Part shown: positions 16,172 to 25,536 of the stretch, piece after piece
Layout: each line of letters starts with the position of its first letter
Position numbering within the stretch: position 1 is the first letter of the stretch
NCBI RefSeq assembly: GCF_000967965.1
Contig: NZ_LACC01000020.1
Coordinates: 1-64,000 of the forward strand
DNA: 64,000 bases
From: Pseudomonas fluorescens
GTDB lineage: Bacteria; Pseudomonadota; Gammaproteobacteria; Pseudomonadales; Pseudomonadaceae
Reading direction: 5' to 3'
Notes under the pieces: model-generated
Seen by the model: only the letters and a program-made list of their open reading frames with translations
What the model was told of the DNA's origin: nothing
Database searches by the model: none
Position numbers and translations under genes: made by a program

Positions 16172-17632
16172 TCAGAAGTACTTCATCTTCGGCGCTTCTT
16201 CTTTCAACGGCTCGTTCTTCGCGGTCTGTTCGTTCCAACCACCACCCAGGGCCTTGTACAGGTTGACCTGGCTGACCAGTTGCGCCAGGCGGTCGGTGAT
16301 CAGCACTTGCTGCGCACTGAACAGCTGACGCTGGGCATCGAGGAAGGTCAGGTTGCTGTCGACACCAATACGGTAACGACGCTCGGCCAGACGGTAGTAC
16401 TCCTGGTTGGCACTGACGAAATCTTTCTGTGCCTGCAACTGCTGGACATAGGTCTGGCGGGCGGCCAGGCCGTCGGCGACTTCCTGGAAGGCCGTTTGAA
16501 TGGACTTCTCGTAGTTCGCCACGCCGATGTCTTTCTGGATTTTCGAGTAATCCAGGCTGGCGCTCAAGGCGCCGGCGTTGAAGATCGGCAGGTTGATCTG
16601 CGGCTGGAACAGCCACGTGCCCGAACCACCCTTGAACAGACCGGACAGGTCCGGGCTCAAGGTCCCGGCATTGGCCGTGAGGCTGATGCTCGGGAAGAAC
16701 GCGGCCCGCGCCGCGCCGATGTTGGCGTTGGCGGCCTTCAGGTTGTACTCGGCCTGAAGGATGTCCGGACGACGATGCAGCAGGTCCGACGGCAGGCCGG
16801 GCGGAACGTCGCTCAGCAGGTCGTCGTCAAGCGGTTTGGCCGCTTGCAGGTTGGCCGGGACGCCGGTGCCGAGCAGCAGCACCAGGATGTTCTCGTCCTG
16901 GGCGACCTGACGGGTGTACTTGGCCAGTTGCGCACGGGCGTTTTCCACCGAGGTGCGCGACTGTGCCAGGTCCAGGGCCGAGGCGACGCCGACTTCGTTG
17001 CTGCGGGCGGTGAGCTTGTAGCTCTCCTCGAAGGCGGCCAGGGTGTCCTGGGTCAGCTTGTACAGTTCCTTGTCGGCCTGCCAGGTCAGGTAGGCATTCG
17101 CCACACTGGCCACCAGGCTGATCTGCGTGCTGCGGCGGCCTTCTTCGGTGGCGAAGTACTTCTGCAGCGCCTCTTCGTTCAGGCTGCGAACCCGACCAAA
17201 CAGGTCGAGTTCATAGGCGCTGACACCCACCGTTGCCGAGTAGGAACTGGTGATGCCGGCTTGACCGGTCTGCGAAGCGTCAGTCGGAACGCGCTGACGG
17301 CTGCCTGTGCCGTTGGCCGAGACGGCCGGGAACAGATCGGCACGGGAGATGCGGTATTGAGCCGCAAATGCGTCGATGTTCAGGGCCGCGACACGCAGGT
17401 CACGGTTGTTTTCCAGGGCCACCTGGATCAGCTGTTGCAGCGCCGGGTCATGGAAAAACTGCTTCCAGCCCTGCTCGGCAGCCGCTTGCGCCGGAGCCTG
17501 GGCCGGCGAGTACGCCAGGCCCTGCGGGTACTGGCCCGCCACCGGCGCTTCGGGCTGCTGATAATCAGGTATCAGCGAGCAGCCACCGAGCACGAAGGCG
17601 GCGACTGCCAGGGAGAGTAGCGACTTGCTCAT
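16172..17632 (-). CDS. ttgC: RND efflux outer-membrane channel (TtgC/OprM family)
   Basis: This 486-residue outer-membrane factor forms the TolC-like trimeric exit duct of a tripartite RND pump. Residues 1-18 are a lipoprotein signal ending in the lipobox LGGC, so C18 is the lipid anchor. Two repeated helical OEP domains follow (for example SYKLTARSNEVGVASALDLAQ and EYYRLAERRYRIGVDSN). The gene's ATG overlaps the TAA of the pump gene. Its closest named relatives are TtgC, EmhC and OprM; the symbol follows the P. putida synteny. Confidence 0.93.
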   Translation of the reverse strand: MSKSLLSLAVAAFVLGGCSLIPDYQQPEAPVAGQYPQGLAYSPAQAPAQAAAEQGWKQFFHDPALQQLIQVALENNRDLRVAALNIDAFAAQYRISRADLFPAVSANGTGSRQRVPTDASQTGQAGITSSYSATVGVSAYELDLFGRVRSLNEEALQKYFATEEGRRSTQISLVASVANAYLTWQADKELYKLTQDTLAAFEESYKLTARSNEVGVASALDLAQSRTSVENARAQLAKYTRQVAQDENILVLLLGTGVPANLQAAKPLDDDLLSDVPPGLPSDLLHRRPDILQAEYNLKAANANIGAARAAFFPSISLTANAGTLSPDLSGLFKGGSGTWLFQPQINLPIFNAGALSASLDYSKIQKDIGVANYEKSIQTAFQEVADGLAARQTYVQQLQAQKDFVSANQEYYRLAERRYRIGVDSNLTFLDAQRQLFSAQQVLITDRLAQLVSQVNLYKALGGGWNEQTAKNEPLKEEAPKMKYF

Positions 17633-20600
17633 TAGCCAGCCTCTTTAGGAGTTTCAGTAGCGTCATCCTGGTCGGCGATTTTGCGTTGGCCTATGGACGA
17701 CACGGTAACGAAGAACAGCGGGACCCAGAAGATCGCCAGCACAGTCGCCGTGATCATACCGCCGATCACGCCGGTACCGATTGCATGCTGGCTACCGGAA
17801 CCTGCGCCCGTGGATATCGCCAGTGGTACCACACCGAGGACGAAGGCGAGCGAGGTCATGATGATCGGTCGCAGACGCATGCGGCAGGCTTCAATTGCCG
17901 CATCGCGCAGGCTACGCCCTTGTTCGTGTAGTTCCTTGGCAAATTCGACAATCAGAATGGCGTTTTTCGCCGCCAGACCGATAGTCGTCAACAAACCTAC
18001 CTGGAAGTACACGTCGTTGGACAAACCGCGAAGGCTGGTGGCCATCAGTGCACCGATGATCCCCAGCGGCACCACCAACATCACCGCGATCGGAATCGAC
18101 CAGCTTTCATACAACGCCGCCAGACACAGGAACACCATCAGCAGCGACAGGGCGTACAGCGCCGGCGCTTGCGAACCGGACAGACGTTCCTCATACGACA
18201 GGCCGGTCCAGGAAATACCGACACCCGCCGGCAGTTTCTTGGCGATGGCTTCGACTTCGAGCATGGCTTCACCGGTGGAATAGCCTGGCGCCGGGGCACC
18301 GAGGATTTCCATCGCTTCCACGCCGTTGTAACGGGCCAGTTTCGGTGAACCGTAAATCCACTCGCCCTTGGCGAACGCCGAGAACGGAACCATGGTGCCG
18401 GTGGCGTTGCGCACGTACCACTTCTGCAGGTCTTCAGGGCCCATGCGAGCGCCTGGCTGGCCTTGCACGTATACCTTCTTCACCCGACCACGGTCGATGA
18501 AGTCGTTGACGTAGCTACTGCCCAGGGCAATCGACAGGGTGTTGTTGATGTCGGCGATGGTAATGCCCAGGGCACTGGCCTTCTCGTCATCGATTTCCAG
18601 CTGGTATTGCGGTTCGTCGTTCAGGCCGTTCGGACGCACCTGGGTCAGAATCTTGCTTTGTGCGGCCATGCCGAGGAACTGGTTGCGCGCTTGCATCAGT
18701 TTTTCGTGGCCGATACCGGCGCGGTCCTGCAGGAACACGTCGAAACCGGTGGCGTTACCCAGTTCCAGTACCGCCGGTGGTGCGAAAGCGAACACCATGG
18801 CATCGCGGAAGGTGAAGAAGTGCTGCTGGGCACGGGCCGCCACCTTGAACACGTTGTTGTCGGCGTTACGTTCGTCCCACGGACGCAGCATGATGAACGC
18901 CATACCCGAGCTCTGGCCACGGCCGGCGAAGTTGAAGCCGGTCACGGTAAACACCGAGTTCACCGCATCGCCTTCGCCGCCATCCTTGCCAGGGCGCAGC
19001 AGGAATTCACGCATTTCGTCGACGACCACCTGGGTGCGCTGGGCCGTGGAGCCGGCAGGCGTCTGCACCTGGGCGAACAGTACACCTTGGTCTTCTTCCG
19101 GCAGGAACGCCGTTGGAATGCGGGTGAATAGCCAGATCATACCGACGACGATGATCAGGTAGGCCAGCAGGTACGGGGCCTTGTGCGCGAGCATGTTGCC
19201 CACGCCGCGCTCGTAGCTGCGTACGCCGCGGTCGAAATTGCGGTTGAACCAGCCAAAGAAACCGCGTTTCGGGGTGCCGTGCTCGCCTTTCCGGATCGGC
19301 TTGAGCATGGTGGCGCAGAGCGCCGGGGTGAAGATCAGTGCAACCAGTACCGACAGGGCCATGGCCGAGACGATGGTGATCGAGAACTGCTTGTAGATCA
19401 CACCGGTGGAACCGCTGAAGAACGCCATGGGCAGCAGCACCGCCGACAACACCAAGGCGATACCCACCAGTGCGCCCTGGATCTGGCCCATGGATTTCTT
19501 GGTGGCTTCCTTGGGTGACAGGCCTTCTTCGCTCATCACCCGTTCGACGTTTTCCACCACGACGATGGCATCGTCCACCAGCAAACCGATGGCCAGCACC
19601 ATGCCGAACATGGTCAGGGTGTTGATGCTGAAACCGGCGGCCGCGAGGATGCCGAACGTACCGAGCAATACCACTGGCACGGTCATCGTGGTGATGATGG
19701 TGGCACGGAAGTTCTGCAGGAACAGGAACATCACCAGGAACACCAGCGCGACCGCTTCGACCAGGGTGTGAACCACGCCCCTGATCGACTCCGTTACTAC
19801 CGGCGTGGTGTCGTACGGGAACACCACTTCCATACCTTGCGGGAAGAAGGGTTTGAGGCTGTCGATGGTGGTGCGCAGGGCCTTGGCGGTATCGAGCGCG
19901 TTGGCACCGGTGGCCAGTTTCACCGCCAGGCCGGAAGCCGGGGCGCCGTTGAACTGGGCGTTGATGCTGTAGTTCTCGCCACCCAGACCGACTTCGGCAA
20001 CATCTTTCAGGCGAACCTGGGAACCGTCCTTGTTGACCTTGAGCAGGATCTTGTCGAATTGCTCCGCGGTCTGCAGGCGGGTCTTGCCGATGATGGTCGC
20101 GTTCAGCTGGGTGCCGGGCAGGGCAGGCAGGCCGCCGAGCTGGCCGGACGATATCTGGACGTTTTGCGCGGCGATAGCGGTCTTGACGTCGATCGGGGTC
20201 AGGCTGAAGTTGTTCAACTTGGCCGGGTCGAGCCAGATACGCATGGCGTACTGGGAACCGAACACCTGGAAGTCACCGACACCGGCGGTCCGCGAGATCG
20301 GGTCCTGCATGTTCGACACGATGTAGTTGGACAGGTCGTCCTTGGTCATGCTGCCGTCACGCGACACCACGCCGATCACCAACAGGAAGTTCTTCACCGC
20401 CTTGGTGACGCGGATACCCTGTTGCTGCACTTCTTGCGGCAGCAGCGGGGTGGCCAGGTTCAGCTTGTTCTGGACCTGAACCTGCGCGGTGTCGGAGTTG
20501 GTGCCTTGCTCAAAGGTCGCTGTAATGGTCATGGTGCCGTCGGAGTTACTTTCCGACGAGACATAACGCAGGTTGTCGATACCGTTGAGCTGTTGCTCGA

Positions 20601-20793
20601 TCACCTGAACCACAGTGTCCTGGACCGTTTGTGCCGAAGCACCCGGGTAGGCCACGGAGATGGCGATCGCTGGAGGCGCAATGCTCGGGTACTGGTTGAT
20701 CGGCAACCGGAGGATCGATAGTGCCCCGACCAACATGATCACCAGGGCAATTACCCAAGCGAAAATCGGACGGTCGATAAAAAATTTCGACAT
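17632..20793 (-). CDS. ttgB: RND multidrug efflux pump (TtgB/MexB family)
   Basis: This 1053-residue inner-membrane proton antiporter is a full-length HAE1-family RND pump with 12 membrane helices and two large periplasmic loops. The proton-relay aspartates D407 and D408 are at exactly the MexB/AcrB positions in GLLVDDAIVVVENV. The N terminus MSKFFIDRPIFAWVIAL is diagnostic. It expels hydrophobic drugs, dyes and aromatic solvents. It lies 3 nt after ttgA and overlaps ttgC by one base in a three-gene operon. Confidence 0.95.
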   Translation of the reverse strand: MSKFFIDRPIFAWVIALVIMLVGALSILRLPINQYPSIAPPAIAISVAYPGASAQTVQDTVVQVIEQQLNGIDNLRYVSSESNSDGTMTITATFEQGTNSDTAQVQVQNKLNLATPLLPQEVQQQGIRVTKAVKNFLLVIGVVSRDGSMTKDDLSNYIVSNMQDPISRTAGVGDFQVFGSQYAMRIWLDPAKLNNFSLTPIDVKTAIAAQNVQISSGQLGGLPALPGTQLNATIIGKTRLQTAEQFDKILLKVNKDGSQVRLKDVAEVGLGGENYSINAQFNGAPASGLAVKLATGANALDTAKALRTTIDSLKPFFPQGMEVVFPYDTTPVVTESIRGVVHTLVEAVALVFLVMFLFLQNFRATIITTMTVPVVLLGTFGILAAAGFSINTLTMFGMVLAIGLLVDDAIVVVENVERVMSEEGLSPKEATKKSMGQIQGALVGIALVLSAVLLPMAFFSGSTGVIYKQFSITIVSAMALSVLVALIFTPALCATMLKPIRKGEHGTPKRGFFGWFNRNFDRGVRSYERGVGNMLAHKAPYLLAYLIIVVGMIWLFTRIPTAFLPEEDQGVLFAQVQTPAGSTAQRTQVVVDEMREFLLRPGKDGGEGDAVNSVFTVTGFNFAGRGQSSGMAFIMLRPWDERNADNNVFKVAARAQQHFFTFRDAMVFAFAPPAVLELGNATGFDVFLQDRAGIGHEKLMQARNQFLGMAAQSKILTQVRPNGLNDEPQYQLEIDDEKASALGITIADINNTLSIALGSSYVNDFIDRGRVKKVYVQGQPGARMGPEDLQKWYVRNATGTMVPFSAFAKGEWIYGSPKLARYNGVEAMEILGAPAPGYSTGEAMLEVEAIAKKLPAGVGISWTGLSYEERLSGSQAPALYALSLLMVFLCLAALYESWSIPIAVMLVVPLGIIGALMATSLRGLSNDVYFQVGLLTTIGLAAKNAILIVEFAKELHEQGRSLRDAAIEACRMRLRPIIMTSLAFVLGVVPLAISTGAGSGSQHAIGTGVIGGMITATVLAIFWVPLFFVTVSSIGQRKIADQDDATETPKEAG

Positions 20794-20796
20794 GGT

Positions 20797-21954
20797 TTAC
20801 TCCCCTTTGCCGCCAGAGGCTTTATCAGCTGCCTGGGCGGGGGCCGGGTTCGTTACGGCTACGTTGGTCGCTTCACTGGCCTTGACTTCGACGCCAGGTT
20901 TGACGAATTGCAGACCTTCGGTGATCAGGCGATCGCCAGCCTTCAGGCCGTCTTCGATCAGCCATTGATTGCCGACGGTGCGGTTGGCCTTGAGTTGACG
21001 CAGTTCGACCTTGTTGTCCGGGCCGACAACCAGTGCGGTTGGCGTCCCCTTGAGGTCGCGGGTCACGCCTTGTTGCGGGGCCAGGATCGCCGCGCTGTTC
21101 ACACCGGCCAGCAACTTGGCGTGCACGAACATGCCTGGCAGAAGGGTGTGGTCAGGGTTCGGGAAAATGGCACGCAGGGTGACGGAACCGGTGGTCTGGT
21201 CAACCGAGATTTCGGAGAATTCCAGCTTGCCGTCCAGCTTGTATTCGCTGCCGTCTTCGAGGGTCAGCTTGACCGAGGCGGCGTTATCGCCAGCCTTTTG
21301 CAGGCGACCGCTTTCCAGCTCACGGCGCAGTTGCAACAGCTCGACCGAGGACTGCGTCACGTCGACGTAGATCGGGTCGATTTGCTGGATTACCGCCATC
21401 GCGTCGACCTGAGCATTGCTCACCAGCGCGCCTTCGGTCACCGAGGAGCGGCCGATGCGGCCGGTCAGCGGGGCATAGACCTTGGTGTAGCGCACGTTGA
21501 TCTGTGCGGTTTGCAGCGAGGCTTCCGATTGCAGGCGGTTGGCCACGGCGGTGTCGTATTCCTGACGGCTCACAGCCTGCTCATCGACCAGTTGCTTGTA
21601 GCGGTCGGAAATCGACTTGGTCGAACGCAGGTTGGCTTCGGCGCTGGCGAGCGTTGCTTCATAGATCGACGGGTCGATCTGATAGAGCTGTTGGCCGGCC
21701 TTGACGTCGCTGCCTTCCTTGAACAGGCGCTTGAGAATGATGCCGTTGACCTGCGGGCGGACTTCGGCAATGCGGAACGCACTGGTACGGCCGGGCAGAT
21801 CGGATGTCAGGGTGAAAGCTTGCGGTTGCAGAGTCACGACGCCGACCTGAGGCGGTGGGGCGGCCGGTGCTGCCTCTTCCTTTTTGCATCCGCTGAGTAG
21901 CGATGCCAGGGCGACGGCGGCGACCAGAGCGGTAACAGCTGGCTTGAATTGCAT
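20797..21954 (-). CDS. ttgA: RND efflux periplasmic adaptor (TtgA/MexA family)
   Basis: This 385-residue membrane-fusion protein is anchored by lipid at C23 (lipobox LLSGC). It carries the lipoyl half-motifs and a helical hairpin (about residues 95-160, EANLRSTKSISDRYKQL), then beta-barrel domains including GSVTLRAIFPNPDHTLLPGMFV. It bridges the pump and the outer-membrane channel. It is the first gene of the efflux operon and is transcribed away from the ttgR repressor gene. Confidence 0.94.
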   Translation of the reverse strand: MQFKPAVTALVAAVALASLLSGCKKEEAAPAAPPPQVGVVTLQPQAFTLTSDLPGRTSAFRIAEVRPQVNGIILKRLFKEGSDVKAGQQLYQIDPSIYEATLASAEANLRSTKSISDRYKQLVDEQAVSRQEYDTAVANRLQSEASLQTAQINVRYTKVYAPLTGRIGRSSVTEGALVSNAQVDAMAVIQQIDPIYVDVTQSSVELLQLRRELESGRLQKAGDNAASVKLTLEDGSEYKLDGKLEFSEISVDQTTGSVTLRAIFPNPDHTLLPGMFVHAKLLAGVNSAAILAPQQGVTRDLKGTPTALVVGPDNKVELRQLKANRTVGNQWLIEDGLKAGDRLITEGLQFVKPGVEVKASEATNVAVTNPAPAQAADKASGGKGE

Positions 21955-22041
21955 GAAAATCCTCGGGTCAGGCGCGCAAGGTGCGCACTAGAAAGGTGGA
22001 AGGTTGAAAAATGTTTGCCGAGTAGATAAGTAGCTTACTAA

Positions 22042-22077
22042 GGAATATACTTACGTACATGGCTGTTTGTAAATACC
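22042..22077. promoter_or_regulatory. TtgR-type operator between ttgA and ttgR
   Basis: The segment reads GGAATATACTTAC, 10 nt, CTGTTTGTAAATAC. This is nearly the reverse complement of the TtgR operator I recall from P. putida. Its position between the divergent genes predicts that TtgR represses both. Assignment is by memory of the published site, not alignment. Confidence 0.7.
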
Positions 22078-22219
22078 CAGGCTGTGTACTCACGCCGTTA
22101 CACAAGCCGTTGAAAGATTGGAATTGTAGGCCGGGGACGAACCCCCAGAACGTTCGCCCCACTTTTATTCAGCCGATGTTCAGGCATCGCTGAAGCACCC
22201 TGATTGAGGTTGTACTGCC

Positions 22220-22852
22220 ATGGTCCGTCGTACCAAAGAGGAAGCTCAGGAAACCCGCGCGCAAATTCTCGTGGCGGCCGAAAAGGCCTTTTTCGAGCGA
22301 GGCGTGGCGCGCACGACCCTGGCGGACATCGCGACCCTGGCCGGCGTCACTCGAGGGGCCATCTACTGGCATTTCAGCAACAAGGCGGATCTGGTGCAGG
22401 CCATGCTCGACACCCTGCATGAGCCCCTGGAAGAAATGGCCAAGGCCAGCGAGAGCGAAGACGAACTCGATCCCCTGGGCTGCATGCGCAAGCTGTTGAT
22501 TCATTTGTTTCATCAAATTGCGCTGGACCCGAAAACCCGACGCATCAATGAGATTCTTTTTCATAAGTGCGAATTCACCGATGAAATGTGCGACCTGCGC
22601 CAACAACGGGTATCAGCCAGCCTCGAATGCAATGTGCGGATCGGCCTGGCCCTGAGTAATGCCGTGAATCGTGGCCAGTTGCCGGAAAATCTCGACACTG
22701 CCCGCGCCGCGATCAGCCTGCATGCTTATATTGATGGCATCCTGTATCAGTGGTTGCTGGCCCCCGCCAGTTTTGAATTGCACACCGAAGCCGAGCGTTG
22801 GGTCGATACCGGGCTGGATCTGTTGCGCTTCAGCCCCAGCCTGCGCAAATAA
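22220..22852 (+). CDS. ttgR: TetR-family repressor of the efflux operon
   Basis: This 210-residue TetR-family repressor has the same length as P. putida TtgR. The N-terminal helix-turn-helix occupies about residues 10-57 (TRAQILVAAEKAFFERGVARTTLADIATLAGVTRGAIYWHF). The C-terminal helical domain forms a ligand pocket that in TtgR and EmhR binds flavonoids, antibiotics and aromatics, releasing DNA. It is divergent from ttgABC, with an operator at 22042-22077 between them. Confidence 0.93.
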   Translation: MVRRTKEEAQETRAQILVAAEKAFFERGVARTTLADIATLAGVTRGAIYWHFSNKADLVQAMLDTLHEPLEEMAKASESEDELDPLGCMRKLLIHLFHQIALDPKTRRINEILFHKCEFTDEMCDLRQQRVSASLECNVRIGLALSNAVNRGQLPENLDTARAAISLHAYIDGILYQWLLAPASFELHTEAERWVDTGLDLLRFSPSLRK

Positions 22853-23139
22853 AGCAAAATGCGTAATCGACGTCTTCTGTGTCAACCGTTGAAGCCGAAG
22901 ATGAACAGTTCTTCACGCGCCCTTCGACAATGGGGTGCTTTTATATACTTACACTCGGCACGTTGACAGGTAGCAAGCTCAGTAATTTGTAGGGAATTTG
23001 TGTCGAGACTGTGAGCGAATGGTAGTCGCCCGTTTTTTTCACCGTGCGGACATCAGTTTGTGAACTGATACCGGGGTGGAGGGCGGTCGGAGGGCGTGGC
23101 GCAGAGGCCGGGACGTTCCCCTCCGATTTATTACGATGT

Positions 23140-23640
23140 CTATTTACTGATACTAAAGTTAACCGTGTAGCTGAAGGGTGGCCTTGTCATCTTTTTTGAG
23201 ATTGTCGCGTTGCATTTGTACTGGCCATTTCCTGATGGTTCGACTGTTGCCTTCCAGTCAGGTTTGTAGTCAGGCTCTAAAACGCCGTAACCAACTGGAG
23301 CCGCCATCCGGGTTTTCAGTCGGCATCGATAACCGTGCACTTCATATACCAGGTCGAGACTGACAGGTTCAACTTTTTGCCTGCGAGGTTGCCAGCCTGT
23401 TTTGTCGAGTGTAAAAGGTCTGGAATAGGGTATGTCGAGGATTTCTTTGGTGCCTGGCCCGACATTAAACGTTATCAAGGGACCATTCAGCGGAACTTCC
23501 AAGCCCGAAATGCTCTTCAGTTTTAACGTGCCGAAAGTGTTGTTCGACAGTTTGAGGGTGATGACGGTGTCGGTCATGCTGTTTGCATTGATTGAGTAAA
23601 ATAAAAGCATTGCAAGTATTGACAGCTTGTAAGTGTGCAT
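23140..23640 (-). CDS. Secreted hypothetical protein A
   Basis: I do not recognise this 166-residue protein. Residues 1-21 (MHTYKLSILAMLLFYSINANS) form a Sec signal peptide. The rest is rich in beta-prone segments and has two cysteines (in GYRCRLK and YKCNATI) that could form one periplasmic disulfide. It follows another secreted AT-rich gene after 32 nt, so the two are likely co-transcribed. Base composition is lower in GC than the surrounding chromosome, suggesting recent acquisition. Confidence 0.7.
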   Translation of the reverse strand: MHTYKLSILAMLLFYSINANSMTDTVITLKLSNNTFGTLKLKSISGLEVPLNGPLITFNVGPGTKEILDIPYSRPFTLDKTGWQPRRQKVEPVSLDLVYEVHGYRCRLKTRMAAPVGYGVLEPDYKPDWKATVEPSGNGQYKCNATISKKMTRPPFSYTVNFSISK

Positions 23641-23672
23641 TTTGGTTGCTCGTAGATGGGAGGTGCGGGGGG

Positions 23673-24209
23673 TTATTCCATGGTGAACTCAATGCTCATA
23701 CTATTTGGGTAACTGTTTTGCACTTCGAGAATTTCAGTTGAACAGTCAGCCGCTTCAGTTCCCGTTGATTTGCCATTGCCCGACCAGTGGGGCACTCGTT
23801 CGGCGTCGTCTCCTTGTTTTTCCAGTCTGACTTCAATGGACGCCGTGTATAGGCATTCCTTGTTTCCCGAAACGTAGGCAAATGTTTCTGTCAGCTCGGT
23901 CGCTTTGCCGAAAGCAATAGAACTGAAGAAATTCGGAAAGTCAGCTGCATACTCATATCGGCCCTTGGCGGGGACATCGAACTCACTGATGGGGTAGGAG
24001 GAGTTGCTTTGTTTTTTTGTAGGCTTTGAAAGCTTCATTGTGCTGTTTGTGAGGTTTTTAAAGTGGTAGTGAATAGTCGTTGTGTCCGGGTCTTTGGATT
24101 GAATGAGTGGCTTTTGCTTTTCATTTGAAGCAAAGCTGGAGCTGCTTGTTATGAGGGCGAGTGTTAGCCCGGTTAGAGTAGGCTTTATGTGTTTTGCGAG
24201 TGAAGGCAT
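23673..24209 (-). CDS. Secreted hypothetical protein B
   Basis: I do not recognise this 178-residue protein. The chosen ATG at 24209 gives a clean signal peptide (about residues 1-28, ending SSSSFASNE). An in-frame TTG at 24245 would only lengthen the N terminus. Two cysteines (KECLYT and ADCSTE) could form a disulfide. As in its downstream partner, the C-terminal half alternates short beta-like stretches, and both proteins end in a hydrophobic-polar strand (MSIEFTME here, YTVNFSISK in the partner). Shared architecture, AT-rich composition and tight spacing suggest a two-gene unit. Confidence 0.7.
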   Translation of the reverse strand: MPSLAKHIKPTLTGLTLALITSSSSFASNEKQKPLIQSKDPDTTTIHYHFKNLTNSTMKLSKPTKKQSNSSYPISEFDVPAKGRYEYAADFPNFFSSIAFGKATELTETFAYVSGNKECLYTASIEVRLEKQGDDAERVPHWSGNGKSTGTEAADCSTEILEVQNSYPNSMSIEFTME

Positions 24210-24404
24210 TGGCTTAATTCCATTTAAGTAGTGCTTGGGTGTCAATGGGTTTAAGTCATTGTTGTTCGTGAGGGGCGGTTATTCAATAAGCGGACTGAAG
24301 TGAGTTGTTAACTTATCTTGCTTGATGTGGGCAGAGTGCTTGATGGAGGGGCGCGGTGGGGTGGGTTTTTTAGTAGAAATTGTATTGTTTGATTTTTACG
24401 GAAA

Positions 24405-24438
24405 AAAAAGGCCTCGGCGCAAGAGCGCGGAGGCCTTT
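24405..24438. terminator. Intrinsic terminator of the old yellow enzyme operon
   Basis: AAAGGCCTC and GAGGCCTTT form a 9-bp stem with further GC pairing inside. On the minus strand it is followed by the T-run complementary to the A-run at 24402-24409. It lies 19 nt past the stop at 24457. Confidence 0.8.
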
Positions 24439-24456
24439 GAAACAAGCAGGTGTTAA

Positions 24457-25506
24457 TTACAGCGTCGGGTAGTCGATGTAACCGACCGGGCCCTTGGCGT
24501 AGAACAGTTCCGGACGCGCTTCGTTCAGCGGCGCGTCAGCCTGCAAACGTGCCGGCAGGTCAGGGTTGGCAATGAAAGGTACGCCGAAGGCGACTGCATC
24601 GGCCTTGCCACTGGCGAGCAACGCGTTGGCGCTGTCCTTGGTGAAGCGCTCGTTGGCAATGTAGGGGCCGCCGAAGGCTTCCTTGAGTTGTGGACCGAGG
24701 CTGTCGGCACCTTCTTTCTCGCGCGAGCAGATGAAGGCGATGCCACGCTTGCCCAGTTCGCGAGCGACGTAGGTGAAGGTTTCGGTCAGGTTGTCGTCAC
24801 CCATGTCATGCAAGTCGGCGCGTGGCGACAGGTGCACGCCCACAAGGCCGGCACCCCAGATTTCGATGGCCGCGTCAGTCACTTCCAGCAGCAGGCGGGC
24901 ACGGTTTTCCAGGGAGCCGCCGTAGTTGTCGGTGCGCTGGTTGGTGCTGCTTTGCAGGAACTGGTCGAGCAGGTAACCGTTGGCGGCATGGATTTCCACG
25001 CCGTTGAAACCGGCAGCCTTCGCGTTCTCGGCACCGACGCGGTAAGCGTCAACGATGTCGGCGATTTCAGCGGTTTCCAGGGCGCGCGGCACCGGGAAGT
25101 CGGCCAACGGACGCACCAGGCTGACGTGGCCCTTGGGCTGGATGGCGCTTGGGGCGACCGGGGCTTCATCGTTCAGGTACAAACCGTGGGAAATGCGACC
25201 CACATGCCACAGTTGCAGGAAGATCTTGCCGCCAGCGCCATGGATCGCCTTGGTCACATTGGACCAGCCACGCACTTGATCGTTGGACCAGATACCCGGG
25301 GTGTCCGGGTAGCCAACACCCATCGGCGTGACCGAAGTGGCCTCGCTGAGGATCAGCCCGGCGGAGGCGCGTTGCACGTAGTACTCGGCCATCAGCGCGT
25401 TGGGCACGCGACCTTCATCGGCGCGGCAGCGGGTCAGCGGCGCCATGATGATGCGGTTGGCCAACTCGAGGTCGCCCAGTTTGATCGGATCGAAAATAGT
25501 CGTCAT
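24457..25506 (-). CDS. xenB: Old yellow enzyme family alkene/xenobiotic reductase
   Basis: This 349-residue FMN-dependent TIM-barrel reductase uses NAD(P)H to reduce activated alkenes, and in close relatives (XenB, NemA) nitroesters and nitroaromatics. The substrate-binding pair H173 and N176 and the proton donor Y178 are in EIHAANGYLLDQF. LTRCRAD near residue 25 carries the FMN-tuning region. It is the third gene of arsR-MFS-OYE, 30 nt after the transporter. The xenB symbol is by overall resemblance; NemA-type is an alternative. Confidence 0.85.
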   Translation of the reverse strand: MTTIFDPIKLGDLELANRIIMAPLTRCRADEGRVPNALMAEYYVQRASAGLILSEATSVTPMGVGYPDTPGIWSNDQVRGWSNVTKAIHGAGGKIFLQLWHVGRISHGLYLNDEAPVAPSAIQPKGHVSLVRPLADFPVPRALETAEIADIVDAYRVGAENAKAAGFNGVEIHAANGYLLDQFLQSSTNQRTDNYGGSLENRARLLLEVTDAAIEIWGAGLVGVHLSPRADLHDMGDDNLTETFTYVARELGKRGIAFICSREKEGADSLGPQLKEAFGGPYIANERFTKDSANALLASGKADAVAFGVPFIANPDLPARLQADAPLNEARPELFYAKGPVGYIDYPTL

Positions 25507-25536
25507 TTAATGCAACCCTCGTGAGGTAATGGTTGA

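Noticed and set aside
22963..23040. Possible small RNA: TTGACA box and a T-run ending at 23039
   Set aside because: The -10 region is poor and the hairpin before the T-run has only four pairs; it may merely end the ttgR transcript.
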